From: Streptomyces sp. JH34
GTDB taxonomy: Bacteria; Actinomycetota; Actinomycetes; Streptomycetales; Streptomycetaceae
Length of the DNA stretch: 64,000 nt
Reading direction: 5' to 3'
Assembly (NCBI RefSeq): GCF_029428875.1
Contig: NZ_JAJSOO010000001.1
Span: forward strand, 4,340,001-4,404,000
Shown: positions 42,905 through 52,020 of the stretch, piece by piece
Layout: each line of letters starts with the position of its first letter
Position numbering within the stretch: position 1 is the first letter of the stretch
Notes under the pieces: generated by a model
Database searches by the model: none
What the model was told of the DNA's origin: nothing
What the model saw: only the letters and a program-made list of their open reading frames with translations
Position numbers and translations under genes: made by a program

Positions 42905-44320
42905 TTACGAGCCGCACGGGTCGTCCGCGGCATTCGACCCCGAATAGGTGGGGGCGGGGGTCGGGCTCCCGCTCGTACCGCCGGGCTCCCGGCCCGACGG
43001 ATCCTTCTCGGAGCTGTGGTCCGCCTGTGAATCCGCTGAACCGGCTTTGTCGGCGGGGACCACGGCGACGGGTTCGTCCTTGCGCAACCGCGTGAACAGC
43101 TGGTTCGCGTCGGGCTGTACGAGCTCGTCGCGGTTCGGGTCGGCGCGGTACTCGGTCCGGGGGACGGTCAGGAACTGCACCTTCTCCGTCGGCACGTTCC
43201 GCATTCCGCGCACCAGGTCGTACAGGTCCCTCAGCGAGTCCAGGCCCGGGTCCGTGGTGAGCGACTTGGTCGCCGCGTCCAGCACCGGGTAGAGCCGCGT
43301 CGGGTTCAGCAGCACCCCGTTGCTCTGCATCTTGTTGACCAGCGCACCCAGGAACTTCTGCTGACGGTCCATGCGTTCGGTGTCGCTGCCGTTGCCGATC
43401 GACTTACGGGCCCTGACGTATCCCAGGGCGTCCTCCCCGTCGAGCTCCTGACGGCCCGCGGGGAGCTTGAGGTGGGCATCGGCGTCGTCGACCGGCTCCT
43501 TGAGGCAGACCTCGACACCGTCCACGGCGTCGACCATGTCCTTGAAGCCGTTGAAGTCGACCACCATGTGGTGGTCGACGCGGACGCCGGTCATCTTCTC
43601 GACCGTACGGATCGTGCAGGCCGTGCCACCGAGCTCGAAGGCCCAGTTGAACTGGGCGAACTGCTCCTCGGTCGCCTTGCCTTCGTCCGTGTGGCAGCTG
43701 GGGATCCGGGTCATCAGGTCGCGCGGGATCGACACCGCCGTCGCGCTCCCGCGGTCCGCGGCGAGGTGCAGCAGGATCGTGGTGTCCGAACGCTGGCTGC
43801 CGCCGTCGTCGCGCCCGTACGCGCTGTTGTCGCCGGAGCGGGTGTCGGAGCCGATGAGCAGGATGTTCTGGGCGTTCCGCGCGATCGGCTGCGGGCGGTC
43901 CTTCTCGTACGCCTTGAGCTCGGCGGCCGCGCTCGTGTCGGTCGTGATGTTGCCGTCGAGCTTCTTGTACAGCCACCAGCCGACCCCTGCGGCGACCAGG
44001 ACGAGGAACGAGGCGGCGAGGGCGGTCCAGCGGAGCCAGTGGCGTCTGCCGTCCTGCGGCCCGCGCCCGGGCCGTTCACCCCAGGTCCCGGGGGCAGGCC
44101 CGTCACCGCTCCCGCCCGGCCCCGAAGCGTCGTCGGTCCCGCCCGCTTCCTCGGCGGTGTCCCCCGTCGCGGAGGCGTCGGGGGGCCCGGCGGACGTCCC
44201 GTCCTGGGGGGCCGGACCGGACGCGTCCCCCGACCCCTCGGCCGGCTCGCCCCCGGCCGGGTGGTCCGGGCGGTCCGGTTCGGCCGGGGTGCCGGGGCTG
44301 TCGCTCACGTCTGCGTCCAT
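42905..44320 (-). CDS. LCP family transferase 5 with acidic N-terminus
   Basis: A 471-residue protein. Residues 1-90 are acidic, Gly/Pro/Asp/Ala-rich, unlike the basic heads of LCP 2-4. A helix (ALAASFLVLVAAGVGWWLY) precedes the LCP domain: NILLIGSDTRSGD, AVSIPRDLMTRIP, MTGVRVDHHMVVDFNGF, LGYVRARKSIGNGSDTER. There is no LytR_C domain; a Ser/Gly/Pro-rich tail ends in CGS. ATG 44320 has GAAGG directly adjoining; GTG 44308 is a better-spaced alternative. It is the last of the five LCP genes. Confidence 0.91.
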   Translation of the reverse strand: MDADVSDSPGTPAEPDRPDHPAGGEPAEGSGDASGPAPQDGTSAGPPDASATGDTAEEAGGTDDASGPGGSGDGPAPGTWGERPGRGPQDGRRHWLRWTALAASFLVLVAAGVGWWLYKKLDGNITTDTSAAAELKAYEKDRPQPIARNAQNILLIGSDTRSGDNSAYGRDDGGSQRSDTTILLHLAADRGSATAVSIPRDLMTRIPSCHTDEGKATEEQFAQFNWAFELGGTACTIRTVEKMTGVRVDHHMVVDFNGFKDMVDAVDGVEVCLKEPVDDADAHLKLPAGRQELDGEDALGYVRARKSIGNGSDTERMDRQQKFLGALVNKMQSNGVLLNPTRLYPVLDAATKSLTTDPGLDSLRDLYDLVRGMRNVPTEKVQFLTVPRTEYRADPNRDELVQPDANQLFTRLRKDEPVAVVPADKAGSADSQADHSSEKDPSGREPGGTSGSPTPAPTYSGSNAADDPCGS

Positions 44321-44506
44321 CCTTCACGTTCGGCGGCGCGAGGGGCCGCCGGTCGCAGAAGTAGACGGCTGAACCTCACGCTTGGTTGTGCATTCAGGCC
44401 GCGTTCTCGACGATGCCCCGTACCGCCCGATCATGTACCGCCACCGGGGCTCAGTCCCGGGGACTCGGCCCGCCATGGGCCGGACGGGTGGCCTTCGGAG
44501 CGCTTG

Positions 44507-45259
44507 TCATACCGCTGTACCGGTGATCCGCTCGCTTTCGGCGCGCTTGGCCAGCCCGTCCGCGTCCAGTCGGTCCAAGTGACGGCACAGGACCACGGAG
44601 CCCCCGGCCGCCAACGGCGCGAAGAGGCCGGCGGACAGTCCTTCCCAGGTGTCGTACGTACGTCCCGTCAGCAGCCTGGACCCCGGGCCGAGTCCCAGCT
44701 CCGCCGCGTCCGCGCGGGCCCGCGAGACCAGCTGGTCCGCCGTCAGGCCCACCCCGCCCACGGTCAGCGCGGGGGCCGCCGGATCCACCGGGGCGTACGG
44801 GGCGAAGCGGTCGCCCTGGCCGGGGACCTCCACCGCGTAGTCCGCGAACCCCTCGGGAGGCTGCGGGAAGCGGCCGCCCAGCGGGCGCAGGGCCAGGGCG
44901 ATGCGCTCGCCCCGGCAGGCGCGGGCCCGGTCGAGCGTGTCCGGTCCGCTGACGACCAGATCGGCGCCGGCCGGGTCGCCCTGTACCTCGGCGACGACAC
45001 CCACCGACGAACAGGCGAGCAGCCAGACGGCCGACTGCCAGTGAGCGGGGAGCAGCAGAGCGAGCCGGTCACCCGGCTCCGCGGCCAGGTCGCCCTGGAG
45101 CAGGTTGGCGGTCTTCGCCACCCAATTGGCGAAGGTGGCCACCGACAGTTCGACGCGCTCTCCGGTTGCGTCGTCGTAGAAAGTGACCAGAGGTCGGGCG
45201 GGGTCCGCGGCGAGCGCGGATCGCAGCAGGTCGGCGGGGGTGCGATCACTGGCGTTCAT
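44507..45259 (-). CDS. TIGR03089-type protein related to AMP-binding enzymes
   Basis: A 250-residue actinobacterial protein resembling only the N-terminal part of acyl-adenylating enzymes (AANWVAKTANLL-like helix, GDRLALLLPAHWQSAVWLLA, GSRLLTGRTYDTWEGLSAG). The adenylation core motifs and C-terminal lid of true synthetases are absent, as is normal for this family, so catalysis is doubtful. ATG 45259 is upstream of a divergent peptidoglycan amidase. Role unknown. Confidence 0.75.
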   Translation of the reverse strand: MNASDRTPADLLRSALAADPARPLVTFYDDATGERVELSVATFANWVAKTANLLQGDLAAEPGDRLALLLPAHWQSAVWLLACSSVGVVAEVQGDPAGADLVVSGPDTLDRARACRGERIALALRPLGGRFPQPPEGFADYAVEVPGQGDRFAPYAPVDPAAPALTVGGVGLTADQLVSRARADAAELGLGPGSRLLTGRTYDTWEGLSAGLFAPLAAGGSVVLCRHLDRLDADGLAKRAESERITGTAV

Positions 45260-45397
45260 CCGCGCAAGGGTACGCGGCGGGCGCCGGGCCGACGGGCGCG
45301 ACGGGTGCCCCGTACACCGGTCGGCAGACGGTGCGTCAACTGGTGGTGGCTTTACTCCAGTAGCCGGAAATGCCCGACTCTGCCAAGTATTTTCTGT

Positions 45398-46828
45398 ATG
45401 CGTGCACTTCTTGCAACCTCGATCGGCGTAACCTGCGCGACGGCGCTCACCCTTCCGCTCGCCGCGCCCGCCCCCGCCGCCCCTGCCCACGCCCGGGCCC
45501 CGGTCGCACAGACGCCCGCGGCAGCTCCCGGAGAACCCGCGGGTTCGACCCAGTCACTGCCCCTGCGGCCGCTCGGCGCACTCCCGCGGGCCACCGGTGA
45601 ACCCACCGAGTCCATGCACCCCGACTCCGCACGGGGGCTCCTGCGCCGCGACGCCCACCGCTTCTCCCTCGTCGGCGTGGTCTGGGACGACGCCGACGCC
45701 GAACTCCACGGCACCGTCCAGGTCCGCACCCGCGCGGCCGGCACCACCCAGTGGTCCGGCTGGCAGTCCCTCGAGACCCACAACACCGACCACGGCGCCG
45801 ACGCGGGCAGCCCCGAGCGCGAGTCCGGCACGGTGCGCGGTTCCACCGCCCCCCTCTGGGTCGGAGACTCGGACGGCGTCGAGGTGCGCGTCCGTTCCGA
45901 GAACGCCGGACCGCGAAGCGGTCCCGTGGACTCCGCCCCTCTTCCGGCCGGCCTCCAGGTGGAGCTCGTCGACCCGGGCGACGACCCGGTACAGCCGCGA
46001 GCCGAGGCCACCCCCGCCACAGGTACCCCGTCGGCGGGCATCGCGACGCCCGCCACGGCGGCCCAGCCGGGAGCGCTCCCGGACGGCGCCGGACTCACCG
46101 CGGCCGCTGCCGAGAGCTCCGCGGTGAACGCCGACCTCGCGCCGCCGGGCGCCGCCGAGATCCCCGCCCTGAGCAAGGCCGAGTCGGAGGAGCAGGCGGT
46201 CGTCGCGGCGGGCGCCAAGCCGTTCGTGGGACCGCGCCCGCGCATCGTCACCCGCAAGGGCTGGGGTGCCGACGAGAGCCTGCGCGAGCGCGCCTTCGCC
46301 TACACCTCGACCGTCAAGGCCGCGTTCATCCATCACAGCGCCACCGGCAACAACTACACCTGCGCCCAGGCGCCCTCCGTCCTGCGCAGTATCTACCGCT
46401 ACCACGTCAAGAGCAGCGGCTGGCGGGACTTCGGCTACAACTTCGCCGTCGACAAGTGCGGGAACATCTACGAAGGCCGCGCCGGAGGTGTGACGAAGGC
46501 GGTCCTCGGGGCCCACACCCTCGGTTTCAACACCAACAGCATGGGCATCGCGGTACTCGGGTCGTACAGCTCGAAGAACCCGCCCGCCGCGGCGGTCACC
46601 GCCATCGCCAAGCTCACCGCCTGGAAGCTCGGTCTGTTCGGCCGCAACCCCAAGGGCAAGGTCACGCTTGTCTCCGGCGGCAGCGGTAAGTACAAGAAGG
46701 GTGCGAAGGCCAAACTCAACGTCATCTCCGGGCACCGCGACGGGTTCGCAACCGAATGCCCTGGAATCCGTCTCTACAAGAAGCTCGGCACGGCCCGGAC
46801 CAGTTCGGCGAAGCTGCAGGGCCGCTGA
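45398..46828 (+). CDS. Secreted N-acetylmuramoyl-L-alanine amidase / peptidoglycan-recognition protein
   Basis: A 476-residue protein with a signal peptide (to about residue 33), a long Ala/Pro/Glu-rich region including a beta-rich module near residues 85-195, and a C-terminal PGRP/Amidase_2 domain from about 285. It starts RKGWGADESLRERA; zinc ligands are in AAFIHHSATG, the GAHTLGFN region and TECPG. It cleaves or binds stem peptides on wall glycan outside the cell. The ATG has no ribosome site; AAGTAT eight nt upstream suits a leaderless mRNA. A long in-frame open stretch upstream is GC-bias noise. Confidence 0.9.
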   Translation: MRALLATSIGVTCATALTLPLAAPAPAAPAHARAPVAQTPAAAPGEPAGSTQSLPLRPLGALPRATGEPTESMHPDSARGLLRRDAHRFSLVGVVWDDADAELHGTVQVRTRAAGTTQWSGWQSLETHNTDHGADAGSPERESGTVRGSTAPLWVGDSDGVEVRVRSENAGPRSGPVDSAPLPAGLQVELVDPGDDPVQPRAEATPATGTPSAGIATPATAAQPGALPDGAGLTAAAAESSAVNADLAPPGAAEIPALSKAESEEQAVVAAGAKPFVGPRPRIVTRKGWGADESLRERAFAYTSTVKAAFIHHSATGNNYTCAQAPSVLRSIYRYHVKSSGWRDFGYNFAVDKCGNIYEGRAGGVTKAVLGAHTLGFNTNSMGIAVLGSYSSKNPPAAAVTAIAKLTAWKLGLFGRNPKGKVTLVSGGSGKYKKGAKAKLNVISGHRDGFATECPGIRLYKKLGTARTSSAKLQGR

Positions 46829-46906
46829 CCGGGAGGCTCCGAACGGTCTGCATACACTGGCCAGCCGATACGAGGCCCGGCCCCAGCAGGAAGCAGAGAC
46901 GGTGCT

Positions 46907-47998
46907 GTGACAGAGGCAAGAGAAGCGATCCTCCTGGTCGGTGGCAAGGGCACCCGGCTGCGTCCGCTCACGGTGCACACCCCCAAGCCGATGGTTCCGG
47001 CGGCGGGCGTGCCGTTCCTCACGCACCAGCTGGCGCGTGCGAGGGCCGCCGGGGTGGAGCACATCGTGCTCGCGACGTCCTACCTCGCGGAGGTGTTCGA
47101 GCCGTACTTCGGTGACGGCTCGTCGCTCGGCCTCTCGATCGAGTACGTCACCGAGGACGAACCCCTCGGCACCGGCGGTGCCATCCGGAACGTGGCGTCG
47201 CGGCTGGCCTCGGGCCCGGACGAACCCGTCATCGTGTTCAACGGTGACATCCTCACGGGCCTCGACATCCGGGCCCTGGTCGCGGCGCACGCCACCTCCG
47301 GGGCGGACGTCTCCCTGCACCTCACCAGGGTGGAGGACCCGCGTGCCTTCGGTCTCGTGCCGACCGACGACACGGGCCGGGTGACGGCCTTCCTGGAGAA
47401 GCCGCAGACACCCGAGGAGATAGTCACCGACCAGATCAACGCGGGGGCGTACGTCTTCCGACGGTCGGTCATCGACACGATCCCGGCCGGCCGGCCGGTC
47501 TCCGTGGAGCGGGAGACATTCCCCGGGCTGCTGGACTCCGGAGCCCATCTCCAGGGCATGGTGGACTCCACGTACTGGCTGGACCTCGGCACCCCGCAGG
47601 CGTTCGTCCGCGGCTCGGCCGACCTTGTCCTCGGCCGGGCACCGTCCCCCGCGGTCCCCGGCCGCTGCGGCGACCGGCTCGTCCTGCCCACCGCGTCCGT
47701 CGCCGCCGACGCCAAGCTCACCGGCGGCACGGTCGTCGGCGAGGGCGCGCTGATCGGGGAGGGCGCCAGGATCACCGGATCCACCGTGCTGGACGGCGCC
47801 GTCGTCGAACCCGGCGCGGTGGTCACGGACTCGCTGGTCGGCGCGGGGGCCCGGATCGGCAGCCGTTCGGTCCTCACCGGCGCGGTCATCGGTGACGGCG
47901 CCCACGTCGGCGCCGACAACGAACTGCGTGACGGGATCCGGATCTGGTGCGGCGCGGTCCTGCCGGACGCCTCGGTCCGCTTCTCGTCCGACCAGTGA
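46907..47998 (+). CDS. Sugar-1-phosphate nucleotidyltransferase (mannose-1-phosphate guanylyltransferase-like)
   Basis: A 363-residue enzyme. The N-terminal nucleotidyltransferase domain has LLVGGKGTRLRPLTVHTPKP (pyrophosphorylase signature), the NGDILTGLD metal Asp and FLEKP; left-handed beta-helix hexapeptide repeats follow from about residue 260 (GGTVVGEGALIGEGARITGS). It makes an NDP-sugar, perhaps GDP-mannose, matching manB at 61602. GTG 46907 follows AGGAAG at a longish distance. Confidence 0.88.
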   Translation: MTEAREAILLVGGKGTRLRPLTVHTPKPMVPAAGVPFLTHQLARARAAGVEHIVLATSYLAEVFEPYFGDGSSLGLSIEYVTEDEPLGTGGAIRNVASRLASGPDEPVIVFNGDILTGLDIRALVAAHATSGADVSLHLTRVEDPRAFGLVPTDDTGRVTAFLEKPQTPEEIVTDQINAGAYVFRRSVIDTIPAGRPVSVERETFPGLLDSGAHLQGMVDSTYWLDLGTPQAFVRGSADLVLGRAPSPAVPGRCGDRLVLPTASVAADAKLTGGTVVGEGALIGEGARITGSTVLDGAVVEPGAVVTDSLVGAGARIGSRSVLTGAVIGDGAHVGADNELRDGIRIWCGAVLPDASVRFSSDQ

Positions 47999-48097
47999 AC
48001 GGGCACCTTCCGCGCGTGCGGGTGTCCCACCGGACGGTGTACGGGTCCCGTCGGCCTTACCCTCGATAGGCACCCCCGACGACCGAGGACCCCAGCC

Positions 48098-49102
48098 GTG
48101 GCAGGACGCTTCGTACCCCGCACCGCCGCCGTGCCCCGACAGGAGCCCGGTGCCGGTGCCGGTCGCGCTTCCGACGCGTCGCGGACCCGGACCTGGACCC
48201 CGCCGGGGCCGCTCGACCTGCGGCTGGTGCTCAGCCCGCTGCGGCGCGGCCCGGCGGACCCCGCCTACCGCGCCCTGCCCGACGGGACCTTCTGGCGGGC
48301 GACCCGCACCCCGGCCGGCCCCGGCACCCTGCGCGTCTCGGCGGCCCACGACGGCACCGTCTCGGCCACGGCCTGGGGCCCGGGCGCACAGTGGCTCCTC
48401 GACGGACTCCCCGCGCTGCTGGGCGCGGGCGACACCCCGGACGAATTCCGGCCGCGCCACCGGCTGCTCGCCCTGACCCGGCACCGGCGGCCCGGTCTGC
48501 GCCTGCTGCGCACCGGGCTGGTCATGGAGTCCCTGATCCCGTCGATCCTGGAACAGAAGGTCACCACCGACGAGGCGTACCGCGCCTGGCGACTGCTGGT
48601 CCGCACCCACGGCACCCCCGCGCCCGGCCCGTCCGGCACCACGTTCGGCACGTACGGCCTGTACGTCATGCCCGACGCCAGGACCTGGTCGCTCATCCCG
48701 TCCTGGGAGTGGCACCGCGCGGGTGTGGACTCCAAGCGTTCCGCCACGATCCTCCGCGCGGTCCGGGTGGCCCGGCGCATGGAGGAGGCGGCCGCGATGG
48801 AGCTCCCCGAGGCGATGGCCAGGCTCCAGCTGATCCCGGGCATCGGTCCCTGGACGGCGGCGGAGACCCTCCAGCGCTCGAACGGCGCGGCCGACGCGGT
48901 CACGGTCGGGGACCTCCACCTGCCGGGGATCGTCGGCCACGCGCTCGCGGGCAACCGGAACGCCGACGACGAGGAGATGCTGGAGCTCCTCGCCCCGTAC
49001 GAGGGCCAGCGCCACCGCGCGACCCGCCTGATCATGCTCTCGGGGCACACCCCGGCCCGCCGGGCCCCCAAGATGACGCCGCGCGACATCGCCCGGCTGT
49101 AG
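48098..49102 (+). CDS. AlkA-type DNA-3-methyladenine glycosylase
   Basis: A 334-residue HhH-GPD DNA glycosylase removing alkylated bases. Visible are ESLIPSILEQKVTTDEAYRA (substrate-pocket helix), the hairpin IPGIGPWTAAET and, 20 residues on, DAVTVGDLHLPG with the catalytic Asp. The first 110 residues are a less conserved AlkA-N-like region. GTG 48098 is weakly supported by an upstream GAGGACC. Single gene ended by a hairpin shared with fbiB. Confidence 0.87.
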   Translation: MAGRFVPRTAAVPRQEPGAGAGRASDASRTRTWTPPGPLDLRLVLSPLRRGPADPAYRALPDGTFWRATRTPAGPGTLRVSAAHDGTVSATAWGPGAQWLLDGLPALLGAGDTPDEFRPRHRLLALTRHRRPGLRLLRTGLVMESLIPSILEQKVTTDEAYRAWRLLVRTHGTPAPGPSGTTFGTYGLYVMPDARTWSLIPSWEWHRAGVDSKRSATILRAVRVARRMEEAAAMELPEAMARLQLIPGIGPWTAAETLQRSNGAADAVTVGDLHLPGIVGHALAGNRNADDEEMLELLAPYEGQRHRATRLIMLSGHTPARRAPKMTPRDIARL

Positions 49103-49114
49103 ACGGCCGCCTCC

Positions 49115-49150
49115 GGACCGGGCCCGTTCTCCTCAGGGCCGGCCCGGTCC
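49115..49150. terminator. Terminator, 10-bp stem
   Basis: GGACCGGGCC (49115-49124) pairs with GGCCCGGTCC (49141-49150) between the convergent glycosylase and fbiB genes. Confidence 0.75.
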
Positions 49151-49167
49151 CGGCGCGCGGTTCGTCC

Positions 49168-50496
49168 TCAGCGCACGGTGAGGAACGCCTCGGCGTCGCG
49201 TGCGGCCCGCGGCGGCGCCGTGCCCTTCGGGTGTCCCACGGCCACCGCGCCCAGCGGATCCCAGGTGTCCGGAAGGTCCAGTACCTCGCGCACCACGGAC
49301 CGGCAGAACATCGTCGATGACACCCACGCGGAACCGAGCCGCTCACCCGCCAGCGCCACCAGGAAGTTCTGCACGCCGGCGCCGGCCGCGACCACGAACA
49401 TCTCGCGCTCCGCGGTGTCCCGGCGCTCGTCCCCGTAGGTGTGCGAGCCGTCCATGACGAGACACGGCACCGCCAGATACGGGGCGTCGCGCAGCACGTC
49501 GCCGCGTCGCACCCGCTTCGCGACCGACTCCTCGCTTCGGCCGTCCCGGCGCAGGTCCGCGGTCCACGCGTCGCGCATGGCGTCCAGCAGCCGGGTCCGC
49601 GCGTCCTTCGACTCCAGCAGCACGAACCGCCACGGTGTCGTGTGGTGGGGCGCGGGGGCCGTGACCGCCGCCGCCACCGCACGGCGTACGGCGCCGGGGT
49701 CGACCGGTTCGTCGGTGAACTCCCGCACGGTGCGCCGGAGGCTCAGCGCTTCCCGCACCGCCTCGGACGTGCCCAGCCGGAACATGTCGTCGGCCGCGAC
49801 CCGCACCATCGCCCGGGCACCGTCGTCCCCGGACGTGCCGGTGTCCGCCACCACATGGGGGAGGCCGCGCACGACCGCGACCGGCAGCCCGGACGCCTTG
49901 CCCTTCACGAGGTCACCGGCCGAGGCCAGTTCGTCGGCCGTGGCCACGACGGTGGCGCTCAGCGGATTGCCGTATCCGTCGGTGCCGCCCCGGAGGTCGT
50001 CCAGCACCCTGACCCCGGCGGCTCCGATCGCCACGTCCGTCAGGCCGTTGCGCCAGGGACGGCCGAAGGTGTCGGTGACCACGACGCCGACCTCGACCCC
50101 GAGTGCGGCCCGCAGACCGTCGCGGATCGTCCGGGCCGAGGCGTCCGGGTCCTCGGGCAGCAGCAGGACCGTCCCCGCCGGGGTGTTCGAGGCGTCGACC
50201 CCGGCGGCGGCCATCACGAGCCCCTGCCGGTTCTCCACGATCCTGAGCGTCCCGCGCCGGGCGACCACCCGGACGGTCTCGGCGTCGATCGCCGCCTCCC
50301 GGTCCCCGGCCTCGACGATCCGGCCCTCCGCCTTGGAGACGATCTTCGACGTGACCAGCAGGACGTCACCGTCCACCAGGCCCGGTTCCGCCGCGGCGAT
50401 GAGCTTCGCGAGGTCGTCGCCCTCCCGCACCTCGGGCATCCCGGGCAGCGCCCACACCCGGTACGAGGGCGCCCCCTCGGTGGGTCCGCCGCTCAT
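49168..50496 (-). CDS. fbiB: Coenzyme F420:L-glutamate ligase / FMN reductase-domain protein
   Basis: A 442-residue two-domain protein. Residues 1-240 form the CofE-like F420-0:gamma-glutamyl ligase (LLVTSKIVSKAEGRI, VVVTDTFGRPWRNG); 245-442 form a nitroreductase-like FMN domain (RRTVREFTDEPVD, APHHTTPWRF). FbiB adds glutamates to F420-0 and reduces dehydro-F420-0. Its ATG overlaps the fbiA stop by 4 nt. Confidence 0.95.
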   Translation of the reverse strand: MSGGPTEGAPSYRVWALPGMPEVREGDDLAKLIAAAEPGLVDGDVLLVTSKIVSKAEGRIVEAGDREAAIDAETVRVVARRGTLRIVENRQGLVMAAAGVDASNTPAGTVLLLPEDPDASARTIRDGLRAALGVEVGVVVTDTFGRPWRNGLTDVAIGAAGVRVLDDLRGGTDGYGNPLSATVVATADELASAGDLVKGKASGLPVAVVRGLPHVVADTGTSGDDGARAMVRVAADDMFRLGTSEAVREALSLRRTVREFTDEPVDPGAVRRAVAAAVTAPAPHHTTPWRFVLLESKDARTRLLDAMRDAWTADLRRDGRSEESVAKRVRRGDVLRDAPYLAVPCLVMDGSHTYGDERRDTAEREMFVVAAGAGVQNFLVALAGERLGSAWVSSTMFCRSVVREVLDLPDTWDPLGAVAVGHPKGTAPPRAARDAEAFLTVR

Positions 50497-51449
50497 GCCC
50501 GTACCTCCTCGGCCAGGGCCAGGGCCTGGCGGGCCATCTCCGCGGTTGCGTCCACGTCCGTCATCATCAGCGGGACGGCGCGGCAGCGGATGCCCGCCGC
50601 CTCGACCTCGTCGACCGCTCCGGCGTCCACGGTGTCGACGAGCCAGCCGTCGAGCAGCCCGGACCCGTAGTGCTGGGCCACGGCCGCGGCGGTGGACTCG
50701 ACGCCCACCGCGGCCAGCACCTTGTCGGCCATGCCCCGCACGGGCGCGTCGCCGACGATGGGGGAGAGCCCGACGACGGGGACCCCGGCCTCGGCGATCG
50801 CCTCACGGATACCGGGCACGGCGAGGATGGTGCCGACGGAGACGACGGGGTTGGACGGCGGGAAGACGATGACGTCGGCCTCGGCGATGGCCTCCAGCAC
50901 GCCGGGCGCGGGCTTGGCCTGGTCGGCGCCGACCGGCACGATCGCCTGCGCCGGTACGGAGGCACGCAGCTTCACCCAGTACTCCTGGAAGTGGACGGCC
51001 CTGCTCTCGCCGTCGGCGTCCACCGCCACGTGCGTCTCGACCCGGTCGTCGGACATGGGGATCAGCCGGACCCCCGGTTTCCAGCGTGCGCAGAGGGCCT
51101 CGGTGACCGCGCTCAGCGGATAGCCGGCGCCGAGCATCTGCGTACGGACGATGTGGGTCGCGAAGTCACGGTCGCCCAGCCCGAACCACTCGGGCCCCAC
51201 GCCGTACGCCGCGAGCTCGTCCTTGACCTGGAAACTCTCGTCGGTACGCCCCCAGCCCTGCTCCTCGTTGATGCCACCACCGAGGGTGTACATCACGGTG
51301 TCGAGGTCGGGGCAGACCTTCAGCCCGAACAGATGGATGTCGTCGCCGGTGTTGCCGATCACCGTGATGTCCGCGTCGGGCGCGGCCTGTTTGAGGCCAC
51401 GCAGGAAACGAGCACCACCGATACCGCCGGCCAGAACCACAATGCGCAT
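50493..51449 (-). CDS. fbiA: 2-phospho-L-lactate (or PEP) transferase of F420 synthesis
   Basis: A 318-residue CofD/FbiA enzyme transferring the phospho-lactyl or enolpyruvyl moiety to Fo. It starts RIVVLAGGIGGARFLRGL, then VIGNTGDDIHLFGLKVCPDLD (signature) and VIFPPSNPVVSVGTIL-like VVFPPSNP region. ATG 51449 is preferred over TTG 51455. No ribosome site is visible, and CAGACT upstream may serve as -10 for a leaderless transcript. Coupled to fbiB. Confidence 0.94.
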   Translation of the reverse strand: MRIVVLAGGIGGARFLRGLKQAAPDADITVIGNTGDDIHLFGLKVCPDLDTVMYTLGGGINEEQGWGRTDESFQVKDELAAYGVGPEWFGLGDRDFATHIVRTQMLGAGYPLSAVTEALCARWKPGVRLIPMSDDRVETHVAVDADGESRAVHFQEYWVKLRASVPAQAIVPVGADQAKPAPGVLEAIAEADVIVFPPSNPVVSVGTILAVPGIREAIAEAGVPVVGLSPIVGDAPVRGMADKVLAAVGVESTAAAVAQHYGSGLLDGWLVDTVDAGAVDEVEAAGIRCRAVPLMMTDVDATAEMARQALALAEEVRA

Positions 51450-51480
51450 GCACAACAGTCTGTCAGGCGGAGCCTGCCGG

Positions 51481-52020
51481 TCAGGCCGGTACCGGGTTGT
51501 GGGCGGCCGGGGCGCACCGGGCCGCGTGCATCGGCATCTCGGTCAGGCCGGGGAAGTAGACGTGCAGGCTGACCGCGGGCTCCAGGGAGTCGTTGACGAC
51601 CTCGTGGACGTACCCGGGGGCGAAGACGCGCTGGGAGCCGGAGCCCAGGGAGTGTGCTCCGCGTGCCGTCCGCTCGGTCAACTCGCCCTCCAGGACCGTG
51701 AGTACACCGGAGGAGAGGCCGTGGTCATGGCGTCCGCTGCCCTGGCCGGGGACCCAGCTCAGCAGCCACACCTCGTAGCCGATCGGGGCCTCCCCGGATC
51801 CGGCGGAGCCGAGGTCCTGGGGAACTGCCCGGAGCCGGTGGTACCAGCGGGTGGTGGTGTCGTACCGGACGAGCGGCGCCCAGAGGTCACGGTCGGCGGC
51901 GATGGAGCGGGCGAGTCCGACGAACTCGGAGACGGTGGACGGGTGGGGGCGGGCCGGCTGGAGAAGGTGCTGGACCTCGAGGATGTCGCCGGCGATGGAG
52001 AGGTCGCTGTCGCTGTTCAT
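51481..52020 (-). CDS. Cysteine dioxygenase family protein
   Basis: A 179-residue cupin. Iron ligands appear as GRHDHGLSSGVL (two His) and the later APGYVHEVVND (third His). It oxidises L-cysteine, or a related thiol acid, to the sulfinate. Single leftward gene upstream of fbiA with GAGGAA 14 nt before the ATG; the 31-nt gap could allow readthrough into fbiA. Confidence 0.88.
   Translation of the reverse strand: MNSDSDLSIAGDILEVQHLLQPARPHPSTVSEFVGLARSIAADRDLWAPLVRYDTTTRWYHRLRAVPQDLGSAGSGEAPIGYEVWLLSWVPGQGSGRHDHGLSSGVLTVLEGELTERTARGAHSLGSGSQRVFAPGYVHEVVNDSLEPAVSLHVYFPGLTEMPMHAARCAPAAHNPVPA

Noticed and set aside
43472..45397. Very long plus-strand frame running into the amidase gene
   Set aside because: It is antisense to LCP 5 and the TIGR03089 gene and has Arg/Gly/Asp-rich shadow composition; the real start with a signal peptide is at 45398.
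45554..49048. 1164-codon minus-strand open frame
   Set aside because: Antisense shadow of the amidase, nucleotidyltransferase and AlkA genes; its translation has no recognisable motif and reflects GC-biased codon structure.
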